The notes beneath the pieces were generated by a model. It saw only the letters and a program-made list of their open reading frames with translations, ran no database searches and was not told the origin of the DNA. Of a stretch of 64,000 bases of DNA, positions 51,559 to 61,573 are shown piece by piece (within the stretch, counting starts at the first letter, position 1; each line of letters starts with the position of its first letter). A program made the translations under genes and the position numbers. The DNA is from Orientallactaga sibirica (lineage: Eukaryota > Chordata > Mammalia > Rodentia > Dipodidae): assembly GCA_036365145.1 (NCBI GenBank), contig JAEOAD010001513.1:124001-188000 (forward strand). The letters are read 5' to 3'.

Positions 51559-53737
51559 AAAAAGATGTACAACTTAGTAGATTCACCTCATTTCTAAAGT
51601 AGTTTGTTTAGAAAACAAACATCTTCATTACCGAACACTGTAGTGTGTGAAATAAGCTACTTCGGTTCTAGGAATCACTTGCTTCCAAAGAAGAACGTTG
51701 AGTGCAGCAAGTTCAAACTTTCCTTGTTAATGTAATCTAAAAACATGTACAAATTAGTAGATTGGACTCATTTCTACAGTAGGTTATTTAGAAAACAAAT
51801 ATCTTCATTCTGGAACACTGTACTGTGTGAAATAAGCCAGTTCGGGTCTAGGAATCAGTTGCTTTCCTACGAAGAAGTTTGAGTACAGCAAGTTCAAACT
51901 TTCCTTGTTTGTGTAATGTAACAGGATGTACAACTTAGTAGATTCGCTTCATTTCTAAAGTAGTTTCTTGAGAAAAAAAAATCTTCATTGGCGAACCCTG
52001 TACTGTGTGAAAGAAGTTAGTTCGCTTTTAGGAATCAGTGGCTTTCCTACGAAGAAGGTTGAGTGAATCAAGTTCGAACTTTCCTCGTTTGTGTAATGTA
52101 ACAGGATGTACAACTCAGTAGATTCGCTTCATTTCTAAAGTAGTTTGATGAGAAAACAAACATCTTCATTGCCGAACACTGTACTGTGTGAAATAAGCTA
52201 GTTCGGTTCTAGGAATCACTTGCTTTCCTAGGAAGACGTTTGAGTGCAGCAAGTTCAAACTTTCCTTGTTTGGTAATCTAACAAGATGTACTACTTACAA
52301 GTTTCACGTCATTTCTAAACTACCTTGTTGAGAAAACAAACACAATCAATCTCAAATACTGTATTGTGTGAAGTAAGTTGTTTCGGTTCAAGGAATCAGT
52401 TGGTTTCCTACGAAGAAGGTTGAGTGCAGCAAGTCCAAACGTTCCTAGTTAATGTAATCTAAAAAGATGTACTACTTAGTAGATTTGCCTCTTTTCTACA
52501 GTACATTGTTCAAAAACAAACATCTTCACTCAGGAACACTGTACTGTGTGAAAGAAGCTACATCGGTTCTAGGAATCAGTTGCTTTCCTACGAAGAAGGT
52601 TGAGTGCAGCAAGATCAAACTTTCCTTGTTAATGTAATCTAAAAAGGTGTACAACTTAGTTGATTCGCTTCATTTCCAAAGTAGTTCGTTTAGAAAACAA
52701 ATATCTTCATTGCCGAACACTGTACTGTGGGAAATAAGCTAGTTCCGTTCTAGGAATCAGTTGCTTTCGTACGAAGAACTTTCAGTGAAGCAACTTCAAA
52801 ATTTCCTGGTTTGTGTAATGTAACAAGATGTAAAACGTAGTAGATTCGCTTCATTTCCAAAGTAGTTTGTTTAGAAAACAAACATCTTCCTTGCCAAACA
52901 CTGTACTGTGTGAAATAAGTTAATTTGGTTCTAGGAATCAGTTTCTTTTCTACAAAGATGGTTGAGTGCTTCAAGTTCAAACTTTCCTTGTTAATGTAAT
53001 CTAAAAAGATGTACAACTTAGTAGATTTGCCTCATTTCTAAAGTAGTTTGTTTAGAAAAGAAACATCTTCATTACCGAACCCTGTATCTGTCAAAAAACC
53101 TAGTTCGGTTCTAGGAATCAGTTGCTTTCCTACGAAGAAGGTTGAGTGCAGCAAGTTCAAACTTTCCTTTTTTGTGTAATGTAACAGGATGTACAACTTA
53201 GTAGATACGCTTCATTTCTAAATTAGTTTGTTTAGAAAAGAAACTCCTTCAGTGCCAAACACTGTACTGTGTGAAATTAGCTATTTCGGTTCTAGGAATC
53301 AGTTCCTTTCCTACAAAGAAGGTTGAGTGCATCAAGATCAAACTTTCCTGATTAATGTAATCTGAAAAGATGTACAACTTAGTAGATTGGCCTCATTGCT
53401 ACAGTAGGTTGTTTAAAAAACAAAAAAAACTTCATTGCCAAACACTGTACTGTCTGAAATGAGCCAGTTCTGTTCTAGGAATCAGTTGCTTTCCTATGAA
53501 GAAGGTTGAGTGTAGCAAGTTCAAACTTTCCTTTTTTGTGTAATCAAACAAGATGTACAAATTACAAGTTTCGCTTCATTTCTAAACTACTTTGTTTAGA
53601 AAACAAACATATTCATTGCCCAACACTCTACTGTTTGAAGTAAGGTAGTTCACTTCTAGGAATCAGTCTCTTTTCGACGAAGATGGTTGAGTGCATCAAG
53701 TTCAAACTTTCCTTGTTAATGTAATCTAAAAAGATGT
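51559..53737 (+). repeat. Diverged satellite block, about 12 monomers
   Basis: The satellite resumes at the right copy of the SINE target duplication. Monomers are variable: a TAACAGGATGTAC junction near 51,930, 52,110 and 53,180; a TAAAAAGATG junction near 52,465, 53,005 and 53,730; an ATCAATC unit at 52,345; and a unit with GATGTACAAATTACAAG at 53,552. No insertion or gene is seen inside. An 88-codon minus-strand frame at 52,750-53,016 arises from the repeat itself. Confidence 0.92.
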
Positions 53738-53778
53738 GGCCAAACCTAATAAACACTCTGAGGACGAGACAAGAAGGA

Positions 53779-53797
53779 GGGTGGGATGGAGGGAGGG
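53779..53797 (+). other. G-quadruplex motif in the LINE 3' region
   Basis: Four GGG runs are separated by loops of 1, 5 and 1 bases, followed by further GGG runs up to about 53,843. G-quadruplex-forming tracts are known in 3' UTRs of several mammalian L1 families, which supports the LINE call. Confidence 0.7.
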
Positions 53798-54002
53798 TAA
53801 TGGTGGGAGGGAATCAGAGGGTGGGAGGGAGGACAAGGGGGGGGATACAAATTGGGACCCAAAAGGGAAAAATAATACAAAACCCTTTACTCTGAACAAC
53901 AGGCTAAAACAGTGATCCTTCAGCAGGCCTACGGAGGGAATACTCGAACCACAGGAACCTGGAGAGAACATGATGAAGGCCAACTTTAATCTTGTCCTGC
54001 TT

Positions 54003-54019
54003 CTCTTTCTCTTCTCCCT

Positions 54020-54062
<43 letters not shown>

Positions 54063-54070
54063 TCCTCTCT
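54003..54070 (+). repeat. Pyrimidine tract with (CT)n microsatellite
   Basis: A CT-rich stretch contains an uninterrupted run of about 16 CT units (54,026-54,058). It is internal to the LINE-like element. In the hybrid copy at 56.6 kb this run is absent. Confidence 0.95.
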
Positions 54071-55206
54071 ATACTCATTTTCTCTTTTATATTATATATC
54101 TTTTTCCTCCCTCACCTTCCTAGGTGCAGACTTATAACTCCCAGTGCCAGCAAGGGTTAACTTCCACAATGAGCTGTTGATCTGAAACACCTACAAGGTT
54201 TCCCAAAAAGACAGACTTCTGTCAGAGTACTTGGTGACCCACCAAAGGTTAATGGTAAGACCCTACTGTCGAAGACAGCATATGTGTGTAAGACCAAACA
54301 CAGAGAGACCTGGCCAGAATCTGGAAGAAGGTCAGTCCCCAGACAGTTAGCGAGTCTAGTACCAGAGGGTGCTACATGAGCAACTGGGGAAAATGTCTGA
54401 CATTGGTCCAAACAACTTGCAGTCTAAGATACCCAGCAGGAAACCATCTGGCGTAATGCTCATACAAGTGCAGTAGTGACAAACAGCCATGGGGGTAACC
54501 AACTGTTCTTGATTTGGCTAATAGATCCACTCAGTGGAGTGGAACTCATTGCTGGAACTGGGAAATAAGTCAAAGCCATGTACAAAAATGAGCTCAGTCT
54601 CCAAGATCTAGTGGCCACCAAATGTGGGCTAGAAGAGAGCCAATGCATATAAAGTTCCCTCCAAAACATATATGGTTATCCCTTCTATCTAGTACTAACT
54701 TCTCTCTCCGTTGGAGAATTTGCTTATCTCTTTCAGGTGGACAATGAACCTGAAGGGAGGATCAGCTAACCACACCTCACCAGCTGAAACCATAGAAAAA
54801 CGCAGGGGAAGGGCAAGAATACAGCGCTCAAGGCGATCACAACACCAGAAAAAGGCTGAAGGAGATAAATACAGAGAACATCCAACTCCAGTCATTAGCC
54901 AGATATCCAGAGACATGGAGGCTCCCAAAACCTCATCAAGGAAGCAGAACTAAAATGACCCCAATGTGGCTCAGGGAAACTCGCGGAAGAGGGGGCGGAA
55001 AGATTGTTAGAGTCACAAGTTGGGGCATTATGCACAGAGACTGGGGCCTAACCACCAGAACTCTTGAACAAACTCACAATGCATGATAAACATTCCCCAT
55101 TGATGAGGCCCCTTTGAAAGTGGGAGGAAGGGGGAGGAGGACAATGGAACCAATACTATGAATGTAAAATCAGAATAATATAAATAAAAAATATATATTG
55201 ATTAAA

Positions 55207-56304
55207 AAAAAGATGTACAACATAGTAGATTCACCTCATTTGTAAAGTAGTTTGTTGAGAAAACAAACATCTTCATTGCCGAACATTGTACTTTGTGAAA
55301 TAAGCTAGTTCGGTTCTAGGAATCAGTTGCTTTTCTAAGAAGACGGTTTAGTGCAGCAAGTTCAAACTGTCCTTGTTTCTGTAACGTAACAAGATGTAAA
55401 ATGTAGTAGATTCGCTTCATTTCCAAAGTAATTTGTTTAGTAAAGAAACATCTTCATTGCTGAACACTGTACTGTGTGAAGTAAGCTAGTTCGGTTCTAG
55501 GAATCAGTTTCTTTTCGATGAACATGGTTGAGTGCAACAAGTTCAAACTTTCCATGTTAATGTAATCTAAAAAGATGTACAACATAGTAGATTCGCCTCA
55601 TTGGTAAAGTACATTGTTGAGAAAACAAACATCTTCATTGCTGAACATTGTACTGTTTGAAATAAGCTAGTTAGGTTCGAGGAATCAGTTGCTTTCCTAT
55701 GAAGAAGGTTGAGTGCAGCAAGTTCAAATATTCTTATTTTGTGTTATGTCACAGGATGTACAACTTAGTAGATTCGCTACATTTCTAAAGTAGTTTGTTG
55801 AGAAAACAAACATCTTCAGTGCCAAACACTGTACTGTGTAAAATAAGCTAGTTCGGTTCTAGGAATCAGTTCTTTTCCTACAAAGAAGGTTTAGTGCAGC
55901 AAGTTCAAACTTTCCATGTTAATGTAATGTAACATGATGTAAAACTTAGTAGATTGGCTTCATTTCCAACAGTAATTTGTTTAAAACAAAAGAAACATCT
56001 TCATTGCCAAACACTGTACTGTGTGAAGTAAGCTAGTTCTGTTCTAGGAATCAGTTTCTTTCCGATGAAGATGGTTGAGTGCAGCAAGTTCAAACTTTCC
56101 TTTTTGTGTAATCAAACAAGATGTACAAATTACAAGATTCACTTCATTTCTAAACTAGTTTGTTTAGAAAACAAACATCTTCATTGCCCAACACTGTACT
56201 GTTTGAAATAAGCTAGTTAGGTTCTAGGAATCAGTTGCTTTCCTATGAAGAAGGTTGAGTGCATCAAGTTCAAACTTTCCTTTGTTAATGTAATCTAAAA
56301 AGAT
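55207..56304 (+). repeat. Diverged satellite block, about 6 monomers
   Basis: Satellite between the LINE and the hybrid segment. It starts at the right target duplication. It has TAACATGATG and TCAAACAAGATG junctions and a unit with GATGTACAAATTACAAG at 56,120, matching the unit that stands just before the LINE (53,552). That repeated position shows the hybrid segment occupies the same slot in the next unit as the LINE does in this one. Confidence 0.92.
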
Positions 56305-58875
56305 GTACAAACTTAGTAAACACTCTTCATTTCTAAACTAGTTTGTTTGGGATGGAAACATCTTAATGGTGGGAGGGAATACTGTAGGGTGTGAAATAAG
56401 TTGGGGGATAGGAATCATTGGGACCCTAGGAAAAGGTTGAGGGCAGCAATAAACTTTCTTTGTTATGTAACTAACAAGAGGCTAAAACAGTGATCCTTCA
56501 TTTCTAAACTAGTTTGGAGGGAAAAACAAACCACAGGAACCTGGAGACTGTACTGTGAAGGCCAACTTTAATCTTGTCCTGCTTCTCTTTCTCTTCTCCC
56601 GAAGGAGGTCCTCCAGCTTTCAAACTTTCCTTGTTAATGTCCTCTAATACTCATTTCTCTTTTATTTATATGATTTTCAAAGTAGTTTGTTTAGTAAGAC
56701 AAACATCTTCATTGCATAACAACTGTACTGTGTGAAATAAAGCTGTTGATCTGAAACAATCAGTTTCTTTCCTAAAAAGAGGTTCTGTGCAGCAGTCAAA
56801 CTTTCCTTGTTAATGTAATCTAAAAACATGTACAACCCTAGTAGAAGACCTCATTTCTAAAGTAAGTTTGTTTAAAAACAATCATCTTCATTCTGGAACA
56901 CTGTAGTTGTGTGAAATAAGCTAGTTCTAGTTCTAGTAATCACTTGCTTTCCTGGGGAAAATGTCTGACATTGGTCCAAGTTCAAACTTTCCAGTTAATG
57001 TGTAAAAAATGTAACAGGAAACCATCTACGTAATGTTTCAAAACAAAACTTCATTAGTGAAAACTGTTTGGGTAAAAACAACTGTTCTTGATTTGGCTAA
57101 TAGATCCACTGAGTAGTGGAGTCAACTCATTGCTGGAACTGGGAAATAAGTCAAAGCCATAAAAACAAAAAATTGAGCTCAGTCTCCAAGATCAAAGTGG
57201 CCAAGTTCAAATGTGGGCTAACAACAAGATGTACAAGTTATTATATAAAGTTCATTTCCAAAAGTAGTTTGTTTAAACAAACATCTTCATTACTAACACT
57301 CTCTGTGTTAAAGAATTTGTTATCTTTTAGGAATCAGTTGAACCTGAAGATGGTTGAGTAACCAGCAAGTTCAAGCTGAAACTTGTTAATGTAATCAGGG
57401 AAAAGTTGTACAACATAGTAGATCACAACACCAGAGAAAAGGCTGAAGGAGATTTGTTGAGAAACATCCAACATCAGTCATTAGCCAGACATTGTAATGT
57501 GCTCCCAAAACCTCATCAAGGAAGCAGAACTAAAATGAATCCAATTGCTTTCAGGGAAAAGAAGAAGTTGAGTGCAGCAAGTTCAAACTTTCTAGTTTGT
57601 GCATTATAACAGAGACTGGGGCCTAACCACCAGAATTCTCTCATGAACAAAGTAGTTTGTTTGATAAACAAACATCTTCATGAGGAACACTTTGAAACTG
57701 GGAGGAATAGGAGGACAATGGTTCAATACTATCAATGCTTAAAATCAGAATAATATAAGTAAAAATGTTCCTTGTTTGATTAAAACAGGATGTACAACAT
57801 AGTAGATTCACTTCATTTCTAAAGTAGTTTATTTAGAAAACAAACATCTTCATTGCTGAACACTGTACTTTGTGAAATAAGGTAGTTCGGTTCTGGGAAT
57901 CAGTTGCTTTTCTAAGAAGACGGTTTAGTGCAGCAAGTTCAAACTTTCCTTGTTTGTGTAATCTAACAAGATGTACAAATTACAAGTTTCGATTCATTTG
58001 TAAAGTAATTTGTTTAGAAAACAAACATCTTCATTGCTGAACACTGTACTGTTTGAAGTAAGCTAGTTCGGTTCTAGGAATCAGTTTCTTTTCGATGAAC
58101 ATGGTTGAGTGCAGCAAGTTCAAACTTTCCTTGTTAATGTAATCTAAAAAGATGTACAACATAGTAGTATTCGCCTCATTTGTAAAGTAGTTTGTTGAGA
58201 AAACAAACATCTTCATTGCTGAACATTGTACTGTTGTGAAATAAGCTAGTTAGGTTCTAAGAATCAATTGCTTTCCTTTGAAGAAGGTTGAGTGCAGCAA
58301 GTTGAAACTTTCTTAGTTTGTTTAATGTCACAGGATGTACAACTTAGTAGATTCGCTTCATTTCTAAAGTAGTTTGTTTAGAAAACAAACATCTTCATTG
58401 CCGAACACTGTACTGTGTGAAATAAGCTAGTTCGGTTCTAGGAATCAGTTGCTTTTCCTAGGAAGAAGGTTGAGTGCAGCAAGTTCAAACTTTCCATGTT
58501 TCTGTAATCTAACATGATCTAAAAGTTAGTAGATTCGCCTTCATTTCTAAAGTAGTTTGTTTAGTAAAGAAACATCTTCATTCCCAAACACTCTACTGTG
58601 TGAAATAAGCTAGTTTCAGTTCTAGGAATCAGTTTCTTTTCCTATGAAGATGGTTGAGTGCAGCAAGTTCAAACTTTCCTTGTTAATGTAATGTAACAAG
58701 ATGTACAACATAGTAGATTCACCTCATTTGTAAAGTAGTTTGTTTAGAAAACAAACACCTTCATTGCCAAACACTGTACTGTGTGAAATAATTTAGTTTG
58801 GTTCTAGGAATCTGTTTCCTTTCTACGAAGATGGTTGAGTGCAGCAAGTTCAAACTTTCTTTGTTACTGTAATGT
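56298..58875 (+). repeat. Tandem unit copy 2 (hybrid segment plus about 6 monomers)
   Basis: About 2,578 bp, equal within ten bases to copy 1. Its first 1.48 kb is the LINE/satellite hybrid; the rest is satellite that matches copy 1 variant for variant and also matches copy 3, e.g. AAATAAGGTAGTT with GGTTCTGGGAATC at about 57,878 and again at about 60,580. Confidence 0.8.
56305..57786 (+). other. Interleaved LINE/satellite hybrid, probable consensus artefact
   Basis: Short pieces of the LINE-like element and of satellite alternate, each in its own order. LINE pieces sit at a nearly constant +2,570 to +2,580 from 53,738-55,206: ACAGTGATCCTTCA, CACAGGAACCTGGAGA, AAGGCCAACTTTAATC, GCTGTTGATCTGAAACA (54,173 and 56,742), GGGGAAAATGTCTGACATT, ACTGTTCTTGATTTGGC (54,501 and 57,080), AATCAGAATAATATAA. 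Satellite pieces carry private variants of copy 3: GTTGAGGGCAGC (56,436 and 59,014), CGAAGGAGG (59,171), TTCATTGCATAAC, TTTAAAAACAATCATC (56,871 and 59,451), AAGTTATTATAT, AAAAGTTGTACAACATAG. About 20 switches fall in the first 300 bp. Gene conversion would hardly give such register. Open frames inside (81 and 67 codons) are meaningless. Confidence 0.85.
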
Positions 58876-61573
58876 AAAAGATGTACAACTTAGTAGATTC
58901 TCAACATTTCTAAATTAGTTTGTTTAGAAAACAAACATCTTCATTACCGAACACTGTACTATGTGAAATAAGCTAGTTCAGGTTCAAGGAATCAGTTGCT
59001 GTCATAGGAAGAAGGTTGAGGGCAGCAAGTTCAAACTTTCCTTGTTATGTAATCTAACAAGATGTACAACTTAGTAGATTCACTTCATTTCTAAACTAGT
59101 TTGTTTAGAAAACAAACATCTTCATTCCCAAACACTGTCTGTGTGAAATAAATTAGGAATCAGATGCTTTCGAAGGAGGTTGAGTCCAGCAAGTTCAAAC
59201 TTTCCTTGTTAATGTAATCTAAAAAGATGTACAAATTAGTAGATTCGCTTCATTTCCAAAGTAGTTTGTTTAGTAAACAAACATCTTCATTGCATAACAT
59301 TGTACTGTGTGAAATAAATTGTTTCGGTTCTCTGAATCAGTTTCCCTTCCTAAGAAGATGGTTGAGTGCAGCAATTTCAAACTTTCCTTGTTAATGTAAT
59401 CTAAAAAGATGTACAAGTTAGTATATTCACCTGATTTCTAAAGTAGTTTGTTTAAAAACAATCATCTTCATTCCCAAACACTGTACTGTGTGAAAATAAG
59501 CTAGTTTGGTTCTAGTAATCACTTGCTTTCCTACTAAGAAGGTTGAGTGCAGCAAGTTCAAACTTTCCTTTTTAATGTAATCTAAAAAGAGGTAGAAATT
59601 AGTAGATTGGCCTCATTTCTACAGTAGGTTGTTTAGAAAACAAATATCTTCATTCCCGAACACTGTATTGTGTGAAATAAGCTAGTTCAGTTCTAGGAAT
59701 CACTTGCTTTCCTACGCAGAAAGTTGAGTACAGCAAGTTCAAATTTTCCTTGTTTGTGTAATGTAACAGGATGTACAACTTAGTAGATTCAGTTCATTTC
59801 TAAAGTAGTTTGTATTAAAAACAAATATCTTAATTCCCGAACCCTATACTGTGTCAAATAAGCTAGTTCGGTGCTAGGAATCAGTTGCTTTCCTACGAAG
59901 AAGGTTGAGTGCAGCAAGTTCAAACTTTCCTAGTTTGTGTAATCTAACAAGATGTACAAGTTATTATATTCGACTCATTTCTAAAGTAGTTTGTTTAGAA
60001 AACAAACATCTTCATTTCCGAACACAGTACTGTGTTAAAGAACCTAGTTCGGTTCTAGGAATCGGTTGCTTTACTACAAAGATGGTTGAGTGGAGCAAGT
60101 TCAAACTTTCCTTGTTAATGTAATCTGAAAAGTTGTACAACATAGTAGAATCGCCTCAATTGCAAAGTAGTTTGTTGAGAAAACAAACATCTTCATTGCC
60201 AAACATTGTAATGTGTGAAGTAAGCTAGTTCGGTTCTAGGAATCAGTTGCTTTCCTGCAAAGAAGGTTGAGTGCAGCAAGTTCAAACTTTCCTAGTTTGT
60301 GTAATCTAACAAGATGTACAAGTTAGTACATTCTCCTCATTTCTAAAGTAGTTTGTTTAGAAAACAAACATCTTCATTCCCAAACACTGCACTGTGTGAA
60401 ATAACCTAGTTCGGTTCTAGGAATCAGTTGCTTTCCTACGAAGAAGGTTGAGTGCAGCAAGTTTAAATGTTCCTTGTTTGTGTAATGTAACAGGATGTAC
60501 AACTCAGTAGATTCACTTCATTTCTAAAGTAGATTATTTAGAAAACAGACATCTTCATTGCTGAATACTGTATTGTGTGAAATAAGGTAGTTTGGTTCTG
60601 GGAATCAGTTGCTTTCCTACCAAGAAGGTTGAGTGCAGCAAGATCTAACTTTCCTTGTTAATGTAATCTAACATGATGTACAAATTACAAGTTTCGATTC
60701 ATTTGTAAACTACTTTGTTTAGAAAACAAACATATTCATTGCCCAACACTGTACTGTTTGAAATAAGCTAGTTGGTTCTATGAATCAGTTTCATTTCAAC
60801 GAACATGGTTGAGTTCAGCAAGTTCAAACTTTCCTTGTTAATGTAATCTAAAAAGATGTACAACATAGTATATTCGCCTCATTTGTAAAGTAGTTTGTTG
60901 AGATAACAAACATCTTCATTGCCGAACATTGTACTTTGTGAAATAAGCTAGTTAGGTTCTAAGAATCAATTGCTTTCCTTTTAAGAAGGATGAGTGCACC
61001 AAGTTGAAACTTTCCTAGTTTGTTTAATGTCACAGGATGTACAACTTAGTAGAATCGCTTCATTTCTAAAGTAGTTTGTTTAGAAAACAAACATCTTCAT
61101 TGCCGAACACTGTACTCTGTGAAATAAGCTAGTTCGGTTCTAGAAATCAGTTGCCTTCCTACGAAGAAGGTTGAGTACAGCCAGTTCAAACTTTACTAGT
61201 TTGTGTAATCTAACAAGATCTTCAAGTTAGTAGATTCGCCTCATTTCTAAAGTAGTTTGTTCAGGAAACAAACATCTTCATTCCCAAACCCTGTACTGTG
61301 TCAAATAAGCTAGTTCAGTTCTAGGAATCAGTTGCTTTCCTACGAAGAAGGTTGAGTGAAGCAAGTTCAAACTTTCCTTGTTTGTGTAATGTAACAGGAT
61401 GTACAACATTGTAGATTCGCCTCATTTGTAAAGTAGTTTATTTAGAAAACAAACACCTTCATTGCCAAACACTGTACTGTGTGAAATAATTTAATTTGGT
61501 TCTAGGAATCTGTTTCCTTTCTACGAAGATGGTTGAGCGCAGCAAGTTCAAACTTTCCTTGTTACTGTAATGT
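58876..61573 (+). repeat. Tandem unit copy 3, uninserted 15-mer (about 2.70 kb)
   Basis: About 2,698 bp, 15 monomers of 180 bp with no LINE. Signature variants recur about 2,700 bp apart between the end of copy 2 and the end of copy 3: CACAGGATG at 58,329 and 61,031, AAACACCTTC at 58,753 and 61,451, TCAACATTTC at 58,901 and 61,600. The first 1.6 kb (about 9 monomers) is the donor-like partner of the satellite pieces in the hybrid. Confidence 0.75.

Larger units (their letters stand above)
53738..55206 (+). mobile_element. 5'-truncated LINE-1-like element (3' region)
   Basis: A 1,469-bp insertion is flanked by the 10-bp duplication AAAAAGATGT (53,728-53,737 and 55,207-55,216) and ends in an A-rich tail with AATAAA at 55,183-55,188, the hallmark of LINE-1 retrotransposition in + orientation. 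It begins with a G-rich, quadruplex-capable segment, which is typical of mammalian L1 3' UTRs, then has a pyrimidine tract and about 1.1 kb of unique sequence. I find no reverse transcriptase or endonuclease motif. The longest + frame (54,711-54,953, 80 codons, rich in R, K, Q and S) shows no recognisable domain. It could be a truncated L1 3' end or a non-autonomous element mobilised by L1; I prefer the first at about 60%. Confidence 0.75.
53728..56297 (+). repeat. Tandem unit copy 1 (LINE plus about 6 monomers)
   Basis: The unit consists of the LINE insertion followed by about 1.1 kb of satellite. The satellite part carries signature variants repeated 2,577-2,580 bp later: CTTTTCTAAGAAGACGG at 55,330, CTTTTCGATGAACATGG at 55,511, CACAGGATG at 55,750 and AACATGATG at 55,931. 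These recur at 57,907, 58,088, 58,329 and 58,511. Confidence 0.8.

Noticed and set aside
54711..54953. 80-codon basic + strand frame as a small protein gene
   Set aside because: It is within the LINE-like element, is low in complexity and rich in charged residues, and I recognise no domain. The hybrid copy at 57.3-57.5 kb does not keep it.
57116..57609. Open frames of 81 and 67 codons in the hybrid segment
   Set aside because: The sequence there is itself probably a merged consensus, so any frame is accidental.
56305..57786. A novel transposon or regulatory element
   Set aside because: Nearly every piece can be assigned either to the LINE at 53.7-55.2 kb or to satellite at 58.9-60.5 kb. No new sequence needs explaining.
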